Source: Victivallaceae bacterium
GTDB taxonomy: Bacteria > Verrucomicrobiota > Lentisphaeria > Victivallales > Victivallaceae
Direction: 5' to 3'
Assembly (NCBI GenBank): GCA_021647315.1
Contig: JAKIUY010000007.1
Coordinates: 1-64,000, forward strand
DNA: 64,000 nt
Shown: in pieces, positions 7,718 to 15,125 of the stretch
How the letters are laid out: every line of letters begins with the position of its first letter
Numbering within the stretch: position 1 is the stretch's first letter
Position numbers and translations under genes: made by a program
The notes under the pieces: generated by a model
Databases searched by the model: none
Seen by the model: only the letters and a program-made list of their open reading frames with translations
Told to the model about the DNA's origin: nothing

Positions 7718-8638
7718 TTATCTCGCTATTAAAATTTTATCTATTATACTATACCGGTCAAGAATTCCCCGTAACTTGCCATCGTTTGACAGTACATATA
7801 AAAACTCTTTATTCTTAACGGTCATCTCAAAAATAATCTCCATCAGTGTTGCATCAGCAGTAATAACTAAATCCAGAGCTGATTTCTTTTCGAGCAAATC
7901 TGCGACTTTCAGCATTTTATCCACCGTAAAATATTTCTCAAAAGGATTCATGTGTTTGACAAATGAGATCACATGGAGGTTATTGAAAAAATCCGGCAGA
8001 CCATAAGCGAAGAGATCATGACATGATATTTCTCCATGAAATTTTTTCTGTTCATCTATCACCGGCAATGAATCAATATGATGTCGGTGGAGTTCTCTGG
8101 CCGCATCGCGAATTGTCAATTCCGGTGCAATATGAGCGACACAGGGTCGCATTATATCTTTTGCAGTGATTTCATAATCTACCGGAATATCGCTTACAGT
8201 TATGATATTATGTAGTTCTTGACTTGAAGTAGCCTGAGACATCGCTTCGCGAAGCTTTTTTCGTGAAAAAAGTTTGGCGATAGCTGCCCGAGTTTTCAAT
8301 AATTCATTCGGTTTGGTGCGGTCAACCAGAATCAGGATAAAACAGTGTACAGGTTTGTGATCTAAAGATTTAAAATCAATACCAGCTTTTGAAAAGCCAA
8401 TGACAATATGAATTTTGGTCAACCCGGCAAGTCTGGCATGTGGGAAGGCTATACCTTCACCGAGTCCGGTGGTCTGTTCCGCTTCGCGATTCAATAGTGA
8501 TTCATAAATCTCTTCTGCCGATATATCCTCTGTCGACAGGTCACAAGATGATAAAAGCTCCTTTATCACCTCATCTTTGTCGGTGCTTTTCAGGTTAGGA
8601 ATCAGGCATTCCTGCTGTAAAAGTTGTGCAAGTTTCAT
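7718..8638 (-). CDS. PTS EIIA domain fused to a CBS-domain pair
   Basis: The first ~150 residues are a fructose/Ntr-type EIIA domain with the phosphorylatable His in GEGIAFPHARL. The rest is a CBS pair (ITAKDIMRPCVAHIAPE through DIDSLPVIDE-like text, then VADLLEKKSALDLVI), which typically binds adenine nucleotides. I start at ATG 8638 (MKLAQLLQQE, the usual EIIA beginning), which has GAGGTAG 5 bases upstream. A start at 8728 would add 30 residues encoded partly by an inverted-repeat element and is less likely. The gene is followed after 3 bases by the permease. It probably acts as a cytosolic regulator that senses phosphoryl flux and energy charge; no sugar-specific EIIB or EIIC lies nearby. 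Confidence 0.85.
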   Translation of the reverse strand: MKLAQLLQQECLIPNLKSTDKDEVIKELLSSCDLSTEDISAEEIYESLLNREAEQTTGLGEGIAFPHARLAGLTKIHIVIGFSKAGIDFKSLDHKPVHCFILILVDRTKPNELLKTRAAIAKLFSRKKLREAMSQATSSQELHNIITVSDIPVDYEITAKDIMRPCVAHIAPELTIRDAARELHRHHIDSLPVIDEQKKFHGEISCHDLFAYGLPDFFNNLHVISFVKHMNPFEKYFTVDKMLKVADLLEKKSALDLVITADATLMEIIFEMTVKNKEFLYVLSNDGKLRGILDRYSIIDKILIAR

Positions 8639-8666
8639 CGCTACCTCTATGTAGGCTCTTGAGGCA

Positions 8667-8819
8667 ATTGCAAAAGTCTCCACGGCAGATTTTTGATTTT
8701 TAACGGCATCTTTTGATTTTGAGCTCATTCAGATACCTACCGGTATGCTCAATCGCTAAAAAATCAAAATCGACTCGCCAAAAATGCTAAAAATCATGCT
8801 CGCGTTGGACTTTTGCAAT
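8667..8819. repeat. ~153-bp element with 12-bp perfect terminal inverted repeats
   Basis: attgcaaaagtc at 8667-8678 and gacttttgcaat at 8808-8819 are perfect inverted repeats. They bound an AT-rich stretch between the EIIA-CBS gene and the CBS gene; one end abuts the CBS gene's stop codon. The size and structure resemble a small non-autonomous insertion (MITE-like) or a large RNA stem. Only one copy is seen in this window. Confidence 0.6.
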
Positions 8820-9292
8820 CACCTCTCTTTATTGATTGTTTTATAGGCTTCAATAATTTCATAAACATTAACTTGACCAATCAAAGTCATATCCTCGTCA
8901 ACCACTGGCAGCTCATTGATCTGTTCTTTGATCATGATTATCGCCATTTTCGATAAAGATGTACTCTCTTTAACTGAAAAGGGATCCTGTTTCATCAGGT
9001 CAGCGACTTTAACTGAAAATAGATTAACATTGAGCTTGGTCGTTGAAGTCACCCCTGAACTTAGCACTGCTGCCATTGGGAACAAATACTGAACAATTGA
9101 ATTCATCCGAACTGAACCAACCAATCTGTTATCATCATCTACCACATAGACATGGCGGGTCTTTAAATCTTCATTGACCTTCTTCAGCAGTTCATCCATG
9201 TTAGCGTTTAATTTAATCGTTGTCGGTTTTTTAACAATCAAATTACGTACTTCACTGATTGCCATTTTGCCCAAAAAATTGCGCTTTTCCAT
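8819..9292 (-). CDS. Stand-alone CBS-domain pair protein
   Basis: The 157 residues form two CBS motifs: KPTTIKLNANMDELL...RHVYVVDDDNRLVGSV and DPFSVKESTSLSKMA...NELPVVDEDMTLIGQV, the classic alternation ending in a hydrophobic strand plus Gly. There is no catalytic or membrane domain. CBS pairs bind AMP/ATP-like ligands and regulate partner proteins; the neighbouring EIIA-CBS regulator and permease are the obvious partners. It is the first gene of the minus-strand cluster and is divergent from the HTH-EIIA gene, with 178 bases between the starts. Confidence 0.8.
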   Translation of the reverse strand: MEKRNFLGKMAISEVRNLIVKKPTTIKLNANMDELLKKVNEDLKTRHVYVVDDDNRLVGSVRMNSIVQYLFPMAAVLSSGVTSTTKLNVNLFSVKVADLMKQDPFSVKESTSLSKMAIIMIKEQINELPVVDEDMTLIGQVNVYEIIEAYKTINKER

Positions 9293-9470
9293 AAATAGAA
9301 TCCATCTGTTTTGTGATTTAAACTGTATATTACAATGAAATATACGACTATATTAAAAAAAATCAATAGATAGTAATGGACATTAATAGACATTTATAGA
9401 GAAAGCTTGACATCTACATGCTTCGGGATTAATTTACTAGACATTATTAATGTTAAAGTAAGAGAGACAG

Positions 9471-10145
9471 ATGGATTTAAAATTAAAAGAGGTGGCGAAA
9501 TTACTTCAAGTATCAGAAAAAACGATCTATCGTTGGATACAGGAAGAAAAAATACCCTATTATAGAATCAATCATCAATATCGTTTTCGTACCGATGATC
9601 TCCACCGTTGGAGTTTGAATAATGAGAAATATCGTCTGGCAATAAATAGCAGCAAGCCTGTAGATGAAGCTCCAAGCTCCATCGAGACAGAACCTGTCAG
9701 TCTATTTAATAACCTGAAAACTGGGGGGATTTTTTATAATATTACAGGTAGTAATGTTACAGCAGTCCTCGAGAGTGCAATTGAAGTGATCAACTGTCCG
9801 GCAGATTTGACCAGAGAAACTATCTTGACTAAATTAAATGAGCGCGAAGGAATGGCGTCGACGGCCATCGGTGACGGTATAGCCTTTCCCCATCCGCGTA
9901 TACCGCTGATAAAAAATATTGCTGACGAAAGTGTATCGCTGTGCTTTCTGCATAAACCAGTTGATTTCAGTGCCATTGATAATAAACCGGTAGAGATTAT
10001 GTTTATAATTTTAAGCGCAGACCAGACTAGGCATCTGCAACTAATCGCTAAACTCTCATATTTCTGCCGCCAGCCTGAATTTATTGATCTACTGAAAAGA
10101 CAGGCCTTACGCGAAGATTTATATAAATATCTGCAAGCTATTTAA
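9471..10145 (+). CDS. Helix-turn-helix protein with C-terminal PTS EIIA domain
   Basis: Residues 1-50 are an excisionase/MerR-like DNA-binding domain (LKEVAKLLQVSEKTIYRWIQ then a YRFRTDDL wing). After a short linker, residues about 75-224 are an EIIA domain with the active His in GDGIAFPHPRI. The combination suggests a transcription regulator whose DNA binding responds to PTS phosphorylation. It is divergent from the CBS gene, so the shared 178-base region is a likely target. A TTGACA at 9407-9412 has only a poor -10 partner. Length of 224 residues fits known two-domain forms. Function is inferred from domains. Confidence 0.82.
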   Translation: MDLKLKEVAKLLQVSEKTIYRWIQEEKIPYYRINHQYRFRTDDLHRWSLNNEKYRLAINSSKPVDEAPSSIETEPVSLFNNLKTGGIFYNITGSNVTAVLESAIEVINCPADLTRETILTKLNEREGMASTAIGDGIAFPHPRIPLIKNIADESVSLCFLHKPVDFSAIDNKPVEIMFIILSADQTRHLQLIAKLSYFCRQPEFIDLLKRQALREDLYKYLQAI

Positions 10146-10308
10146 ATCCAACAGGAAATTATTTCATCTGTCGCTATGCTCGGGTAGGTATTTATGGCAT
10201 GCTAGTAGGGGTAGCTCTTGATGAGAGCACCTCTGGCGCATAAGCGACTAGATAACGTTTTATCCTAAAAAACTCATTAGAAAAACAAAAATATGCGGAA
10301 ATAGAAAT

Positions 10309-10370
10309 TGACACCTTTATTCGCGACCAGGAGGTCGGCTCCCACCTTAAAAATGTGCAAATCACCTCTA
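10309..10370. repeat. Partial copy of the REP/BIME-like repeat at 29477
   Basis: Shares tgacacctttattcgc and ggctcccaccttaaa with the longer copy at 29477-29563. The inner hairpin differs in a compensatory way (gaccaggaggtc here, agccgggaggct there), so stem pairing is kept while the sequence changes. That is the mark of a structured palindromic repeat. Confidence 0.7.
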
Positions 10371-10396
10371 TATTGGAAAGATTTGGTTTCATCTCT

Positions 10397-10540
10397 AATT
10401 AGACCCTACTCGAAAAGGTTTTTTTTGTTCGCTTGACACTGATAAACAACTTGATCGTTTGAGGTTGATCAGCGTTTGCTTTTTGCGCTCGGAGATCGCA
10501 AGCTACTGGTTTGGCACCCTTTTCGAATAGGGTCTAATTC
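10397..10540. repeat. 144-bp MITE-like element with 22-bp terminal inverted repeats
   Basis: aattagaccctactcgaaaa with gg at 10397-10418 is the reverse complement of 10519-10540 with one mismatch. The inner part has no open frame. The sequence tactcgaaa also occurs in the repeat fragments flanking aroB (29671-29686 and 30872-30886). It is either a small non-autonomous transposon or a long palindromic intergenic repeat. Confidence 0.7.
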
Positions 10541-10565
10541 TTGCAAGTCAGGAATTCTGAAATTC

Positions 10566-11291
10566 CTAACCCAGGGTGGATTTTTCGCTTGCTAGCAACT
10601 CAATCAACTCCACTAGATTTTCCGGCAGGCGGGGCAGTTCAAAAGCTGTTCTGCCGACATCATCTAGAAAATGAGCATCCGAGTTTGGGATCGCGGTAAA
10701 GCCACAGATTTTTTCACCTAGATGGTGTGCTTCGCGACGCCAACGCGGTGCGGCAATTTCCACTAGGTCAAAACCGGACTCCGGATCAATAAAGCCTAAT
10801 TGACTGGTTACGCTGAATTTGGGACGCATCACATGAGCAGGAATGGCGATGCCGTGATATTCATGGATTTTTGTAATGGTATCCTCTAAACTTATGTGTA
10901 TTCCGGCTTGACGCAGCCGGTGATCAATATCAATAATTTTATCGTGTTTATCATAAATTACCTGATAACCATAGATGTCAGGAAGATTTTCGAGTTCCGG
11001 CAGCTGTTTGTCAATAAACTGCTGAAATTCGTCAACATCAGCAAATGAATCAAAAAGTGCGAGCAGATGGACCTCTTCTCTCGTGCATACTTCAATCCCT
11101 GGAATCAGTTTTAGCCCATGATGTTGAGCACAATGTCGAGCTGCATACAGATTAGCAGAGGCATTATGATCAGTAATTGCCAACATCTGCACGCCGGCTT
11201 TACGGGCGTGGGCCATAATCCGTCCCGGACTCATAATATTTTCCGCACAGGCAGAGAGTGCGGAATGAATATGCAGATCAATTTTGACCAT
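10566..11291 (-). CDS. PHP-domain phosphoesterase
   Basis: The 241-residue protein starts KIDLHIHSALSACAEN, the first metal-binding motif of PHP phosphoesterases, and continues with TDHNASAN, GIEVCTREEVHLLAL and later NSDAHFLDD, giving the usual His/Asp/Glu metal ligands. I start at ATG 11291, whose A overlaps the TAA of the upstream DRTGG gene (TAATG), so translation is probably coupled. PHP proteins of this size hydrolyse phosphate esters; the substrate is unknown. PHP/DRTGG pairs occur near redox and sensor genes in anaerobes (general knowledge). Confidence 0.85.
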   Translation of the reverse strand: MVKIDLHIHSALSACAENIMSPGRIMAHARKAGVQMLAITDHNASANLYAARHCAQHHGLKLIPGIEVCTREEVHLLALFDSFADVDEFQQFIDKQLPELENLPDIYGYQVIYDKHDKIIDIDHRLRQAGIHISLEDTITKIHEYHGIAIPAHVMRPKFSVTSQLGFIDPESGFDLVEIAAPRWRREAHHLGEKICGFTAIPNSDAHFLDDVGRTAFELPRLPENLVELIELLASEKSTLG

Positions 11292-11623
11292 TACAGTTTT
11301 CCAGCTAAAGCCATACACAATTCGGCAGAAGTTTTGCCACTGCCACAGATGGTTATATCCAGTATTTTTGCCTTGTCCAGCGTCTGCGGATCAGGTTCAA
11401 TACCATTAATCAGCACAACCACCGCAATATCCCGCAGTTGCGCCACTGCCACGATATTCAGGTGTGACTGGATAGTAAACCAGACAGAATCGGGTGGTGC
11501 ATTGCCCATAACATCACTGAGCAGATCCCCGCAATAGGCGGCAGTGATCTCGCGTTCTGCCGAATATTCACTGCAACAGAATTGATTCAAATTCAGATAT
11601 TCAATAAACTCCAGCATTTTCAT
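11291..11623 (-). CDS. DRTGG-domain protein
   Basis: The 110-residue product resembles the DRTGG fold found in the N-terminal half of HPr kinase and in phosphotransacetylase-like proteins: an YCGDLLSDVMGNA segment, a central VWFTIQSHLNIVAVA strand-turn and a C-terminal ICGSGKTSAELCMAL helix. I chose ATG 11623 (MKMLEF) because GGAGGG lies 6 bases before it; a start 27 bases earlier has no such site. The stop codon overlaps the PHP gene's ATG. The role is unknown, probably a small ligand-sensing partner of the PHP protein. Confidence 0.7.
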   Translation of the reverse strand: MKMLEFIEYLNLNQFCCSEYSAEREITAAYCGDLLSDVMGNAPPDSVWFTIQSHLNIVAVAQLRDIAVVVLINGIEPDPQTLDKAKILDITICGSGKTSAELCMALAGKL

Positions 11624-11787
11624 CGCAAACCCTCCGGTTGTTTTGTCCACAATTAGAACTTACCAGCTATAAATATATTTTACATGATAAACAGAAAAAA
11701 TCAATCAGTTATTGAAATATGCGTATATAAGTATATATTAGTCTGTTAGATTTCAGATTATTTTAACTTAATAGGAAATTGTATTTT

Positions 11788-11849
11788 GACAGGATGACAG
11801 GATAAAACAGGATAAAATAAAAATCTTGTCAATCTTGTTAATCCTGTCT
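11788..11849. repeat. CAGGAT-type interspersed repeat
   Basis: gacaggatgacaggataaaa...cttgtcaatcttgttaatcctgtct forms a long imperfect palindrome. A second copy is at 59294-59350. Similar sequences are scattered in many environmental genomes. Confidence 0.75.
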
Positions 11850-11854
11850 AAAAA

Positions 11855-11874
11855 GTTCCGGCAGAGCCGGTTAT
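11855..11874. repeat. TTCCGGCA..GCCGG hairpin repeat
   Basis: gttccggcagagccggttat. Related copies lie at 17057-17075, 23031-23050, 25701-25720 and 45018-45035, always between genes or at gene ends. The stem is CCGGC/GCCGG with a variable 2-4 base loop. Confidence 0.75.
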
Positions 11875-11959
11875 GTCAGCCGAACAGATTATTGAAATCT
11901 TGGGTTACAATCTTAATATTTTCTATGTTCTGTAGCCAAAAGAGAAAAATATAAACAGC

Positions 11960-11975
11960 ACCCCATAGTGGGTAT
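11960..11975. promoter_or_regulatory. Palindromic leader motif CCCAnnnTGGG
   Basis: accccatagtgggtat lies about 18 bases before the SDR start. Similar palindromes lie before cysD (39421-39435), before cysN (40491-40505) and upstream of dprA (29365-29379). It could be an operator or an RNA hairpin near the ribosome binding site. Confidence 0.4.
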
Positions 11976-11992
11976 ATTTTAAGGTATTTTTG

Positions 11993-13147
11993 ATGAAAAT
12001 TTTTATGACCGGTATCACTGGATTGGTAGGTAGCGCATTTGTCACTCACATGTTGCGTTCCAGAAAAGATATTACAATTGTTGCAATTGCTCGTGGAAAC
12101 AATGCTCGTACTGCCCGGCAACGGGTTGAGGAAATCCTCCGTGAACAGTGTGAATTTGACAATCACCCACAGGATGCGGACATGATTATTGGTGCGGTTA
12201 CGGTGATTGAAGGCGATGTCGCAACCCTGGATGTTGATAAATTGTCTGCACTGCCAATACTACAAGACACCGATAGCACTTTTCACTGCGCTGCCGATGT
12301 CAACCTGGGCAAAGACCCTGAAGGCAAGACGTTCAATATCAACTACAACGGCACCAAAAATATGCTTGCCATCAGCAACAAGCTTGGCGTCAAAGAGTTT
12401 CACTATGTAAGTACCGCGTACGTTGCGGGAAAACTTCATGGCCGGGCAATGGAAGATACCCCGATTAATTCCGGATTCAACAATCCTTACGAAGAGAGCA
12501 AGTTCAAGGCAGAAAGCCTCGTCCGTGAAGCCGGCATGAAATTTACCATTTACCGCCCGGCAATTATTGTCGGACGTTCGACCGATGGTCAAGTACGCAA
12601 ACCACTGGCGTTTTACCGTATCCTTGAATTCATGGCTAAACTGAAAAAACATCATTGCGCGAAAGAAAATCTTAATCCGGTAGACTGGGTTGATTTGAGC
12701 CTCAGTTTTGACGCTGTCGCCGGCAGCATGGTCTACTTTGTGCCGATCGATTATATTCAACTAGTCACCTGTGCCCTGTTCCAGATGCCGGTTTGCAATA
12801 AAACCTATCACCTGACCACTGACTGTCCGGTAAAAACCAATGACATTAATCGTGCTATTTGTGAAACAATAAAAATACATGGAGTAACCGTTGAACATTG
12901 TCCGCATGAATTAAACGTTGATGAAAAACTGCTGTCGCGTCTGTTGCGTGACCTGCTACCCTATTTTTCTGTGGAAATTGTTTTTGATCAGACCAATGTT
13001 GATGCCGCCCTCGGTGCCGACAAACCGGTTATTGAATTTGACTTTGAGTGGCTGAAAATGCTGATGGCTTCATATCTGCTCGAATTTTTCCCAAAGGTTG
13101 ACTGGTTGCACGATCTGCTTGAATTGCCTGCCCCAGATGATAATTGA
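11993..13147 (+). CDS. Extended SDR / thioester-reductase-like NAD(P)-dependent reductase
   Basis: The 384-residue protein opens with the dinucleotide-binding motif TGITGLVGS and has the catalytic YxxxK in NPYEESKFKAE. HYVSTAYVAGKLHGR and FTIYRPAIIVGRS are typical of the NAD_binding_4 branch (male-sterility / fatty acyl-CoA reductase-like). These enzymes reduce or epimerise CoA- or nucleotide-linked substrates; the substrate here is unknown. I start at ATG 11993 with AAGG about 9 bases before; a TTG immediately before it is unlikely to be the true start. The next gene overlaps its end by 11 bases, so the two form an operon. Confidence 0.8.
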   Translation: MKIFMTGITGLVGSAFVTHMLRSRKDITIVAIARGNNARTARQRVEEILREQCEFDNHPQDADMIIGAVTVIEGDVATLDVDKLSALPILQDTDSTFHCAADVNLGKDPEGKTFNINYNGTKNMLAISNKLGVKEFHYVSTAYVAGKLHGRAMEDTPINSGFNNPYEESKFKAESLVREAGMKFTIYRPAIIVGRSTDGQVRKPLAFYRILEFMAKLKKHHCAKENLNPVDWVDLSLSFDAVAGSMVYFVPIDYIQLVTCALFQMPVCNKTYHLTTDCPVKTNDINRAICETIKIHGVTVEHCPHELNVDEKLLSRLLRDLLPYFSVEIVFDQTNVDAALGADKPVIEFDFEWLKMLMASYLLEFFPKVDWLHDLLELPAPDDN

Positions 13148-13940
13148 TTTTCATACTCATTACTATCCCGACGCACTGGTAGCGCGCGCATTAGAGGAAT
13201 TCAACAGCGTCGACGGCTTTCAAGCTGCCACTGACGGGACTCGCGCGGGACTTGAACTCTCGATGCAGCATGCAGGCATAGATATCTCATTGGCTCTGCC
13301 GCTGGCATGGCATGCAGAAAAAGTAGACGGCATAAATCGTTGGGCTGCATTACATAACCAACATCCGGTATATCTGCTTGGTACAGCACATCCGGATGTC
13401 GATGACCCGGAACAGGTTATTCGCAAAGTTGCTGAATATGGTTTAAAAGGCATAAAATTGCATCCGGAATTTCAGGACTTCACCTTTGACGAGCCCCGAG
13501 TTGAAAAAATCATCAGCGCATGTATAAAGCATAATATTTTTATTTTGACCCATGCCGGATGTGATATAAAATTTCCACCGCCGCCGAACAGTGATCCGGT
13601 GCGGCTGGCTCAACTGCATCACCGCTTCCCTGAACTGAAGCTGGTCGTCGCTCATTTTGGTTCCTGGGGTATGTGGGATGAAGTTGAACAACACTTGATA
13701 GGGTTGCCGGTCTATCTTGATCTCGCGTTTATTGCTGGGTACGTAGATGATAAAAAACTGGTTGAAATGATTAGACGGCATGGGGTGGAACGGGTATTGT
13801 TCGCCACAGACAGTCCATGGCGTGATCAGGCTGAATATGTTAAATTTGTTCGTAATCTGCCGTTGAGTCAAACAGAGAAAGAATTAATTTTCTGGCGTAA
13901 TGCTGCTGAATTACTTGACTTATGTGTCACAGAAAAATAA
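13137..13940 (+). CDS. Amidohydrolase-family metal-dependent hydrolase
   Basis: The 267-residue product starts MIIDFHTHYYPD, giving the HxH metal motif of the amidohydrolase_2 group, followed by GLKGIKLHPEFQ, FILTHAGCD, LKLVVAHFGSWG and VLFATDSPW, which supply the remaining His and Asp ligands of a TIM barrel. I start at ATG 13137, inside the end of the SDR gene (11-base overlap), because the HTH motif normally lies within the first ten residues. It is a hydrolase or decarboxylase of unknown substrate, probably working with the SDR. Confidence 0.82.
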   Translation: MIIDFHTHYYPDALVARALEEFNSVDGFQAATDGTRAGLELSMQHAGIDISLALPLAWHAEKVDGINRWAALHNQHPVYLLGTAHPDVDDPEQVIRKVAEYGLKGIKLHPEFQDFTFDEPRVEKIISACIKHNIFILTHAGCDIKFPPPPNSDPVRLAQLHHRFPELKLVVAHFGSWGMWDEVEQHLIGLPVYLDLAFIAGYVDDKKLVEMIRRHGVERVLFATDSPWRDQAEYVKFVRNLPLSQTEKELIFWRNAAELLDLCVTEK

Positions 13941-13955
13941 ATTGGTTAATTTAAA

Positions 13956-14486
13956 ATGAAAAAATTAAGCCGAAGTTCGATTGCTTATTACTATATTAAG
14001 CTGTTAAAACAGAAGGGATCGCCGGATTACGTTGCCCGCGGTGTTGCGATCGGACTCTTTGTCGGATTCTTTGTCCCATTCCTCGTTCAAATGGTTGCAT
14101 CATTTATTCTTGCGATTATTTTTAAAGCGGCCAAGGTGCCGGCGATGGCATGTACCTGGATCACAAACTATTTTACGATCCCGATTATCTATCCGATACA
14201 GTGCCTGGTCGGCAGTTACCTGATGGGGCGTCCATTTTCATACTTCCAGATTAAAACAATGTTCAAAGATTTTATAAATGCTCCGGGGTTTGATACACTT
14301 TTTGACCTGGGTAAAGATATTGTGATTTCATTTTTTGCCGGTGGCTTACTGTTCGGAACCGCCAGTGCACTCATCGGTTATTATATATCAATGCGACTGA
14401 TTAACCGCCATCGGGAAAAAGTAAAACAGCGCAAGAAAGAACAGGAACGTCGCCACCGGCGTTTACATGCCCATCAAAATCACTAG
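13956..14486 (+). CDS. DUF2062 membrane protein
   Basis: The 176 residues contain GVAIGLFVGFFVPFLVQM and TNYFTIPIIYPIQC, the hallmark of DUF2062 proteins, with two or three membrane spans (about 30-60 and 125-150) and a very basic C-terminal tail rich in R, K and H. The family is of unknown function and is often found near lipid or envelope genes. It starts 15 bases after the amidohydrolase stop and probably belongs to the same transcript. The family assignment is confident; the role is unknown. Confidence 0.82.
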   Translation: MKKLSRSSIAYYYIKLLKQKGSPDYVARGVAIGLFVGFFVPFLVQMVASFILAIIFKAAKVPAMACTWITNYFTIPIIYPIQCLVGSYLMGRPFSYFQIKTMFKDFINAPGFDTLFDLGKDIVISFFAGGLLFGTASALIGYYISMRLINRHREKVKQRKKEQERRHRRLHAHQNH

Positions 14487-14903
14487 ATCACCAACCGTTA
14501 ACTTTTACAATTACAGTTAATTTATGGACGTTACGGGTATAATAGAGTTTGAAAGGTCATTGAATTTGGACTATCTTATTAGGCACTTGGTGCCTAACAT
14601 GTACAAAACTTTCGACATAAGTTGCTTTTCTTGCTTCCGTAACGACGCAGGAGCGGAGTTTGAAGTAGTATAAGCCAGACGAACATCTGTAGGCTCTTAG
14701 TCGCAAAGTCCTGTCATTTTTTGGCAAGATTTTGAATTTTATCTCCGCTTCCGTAGCGACGCAGGAGCGGAGTTTGAAGTCAGGTGCCACCTGATTAGGT
14801 ATTTTTCCGTAACATCTTGCGTACTTTATGATTTGAAGCCATCAGGGGGAGGATAATTTGCGCCAAAATGAAACAGAGACAATATTTATATGATTTAGAT
14901 TGA
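14487..14903. other. Repeat-filled gap before the psd remnant
   Basis: Contains a small hairpin ttaggcacttggtgcctaa (14578-14596) and two copies of a 30-35 bp motif (ttccgtarcgacgcaggagc followed by ggagtttgaagt) at 14634-14665 and 14749-14780. The motif recurs on the other strand, twice in tandem, near 48985-49035. These repeats occupy the place where the 5' two-thirds of psd should be. Confidence 0.6.
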
Positions 14904-15122
14904 CTAAATACGGTATTCGGTGCGCTTGCCAGACGGATTGTCTGTCCGGTAGAACCTAACGTCAGTGAACTGAATAAAGGTGAAATTTACGGCATGATAA
15001 AATTCGGATCGCGGACAGAGCTTTATCTGCCCGCATCAAAAGAGTTTGAAATAAAAGTCAAAATTGACGATCGGGTGTTTTTCGGATCCACAATTATGGC
15101 TGAAATAAAAAAGGGTTGCTAA
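14904..15122 (+). pseudogene. psd: Phosphatidylserine decarboxylase, C-terminal remnant
   Basis: The frame reads VFGALARRIVCPVEP, then GMIKFGSRTELYLPASKEFE and KVKIDDRVFFGSTIMAEI. This is the C-terminal third of short-type phosphatidylserine decarboxylase, including the GS site where the pro-enzyme cleaves itself. A stop at 14901-14903 and the repeat-rich sequence before it remove the rest. The remnant ends 3 bases before pssA, its usual operon partner, so an ancestral psd-pssA operon has been broken. If PE is made, a second decarboxylase must exist elsewhere. Confidence 0.75.
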
Positions 15123-15125
15123 AAA

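Larger units (their letters stand above)
10146..10565. other. Gene-free stretch with two repeat elements
   Basis: No gene is seen. 10309-10370 is a partial copy of the multi-hairpin repeat found whole at 29477-29563, and 10397-10540 is a separate element with terminal inverted repeats. Both are listed individually. Confidence 0.6.
11624..11992. other. Intergenic region with repeats and a palindromic motif
   Basis: No gene is seen. The region has a CAGGAT-type repeat at 11788-11849, a TTCCGGC..GCCGG hairpin at 11855-11874, and a CCCAtagTGGG palindrome at 11960-11975 close to the start of the SDR gene. Confidence 0.6.

Noticed and set aside
8639-8728. 30-residue N-terminal extension of the EIIA-CBS protein
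   Set aside because: It is encoded partly by the inverted-repeat element, and the internal ATG at 8638 has a better ribosome site and begins at the normal EIIA N-terminus.
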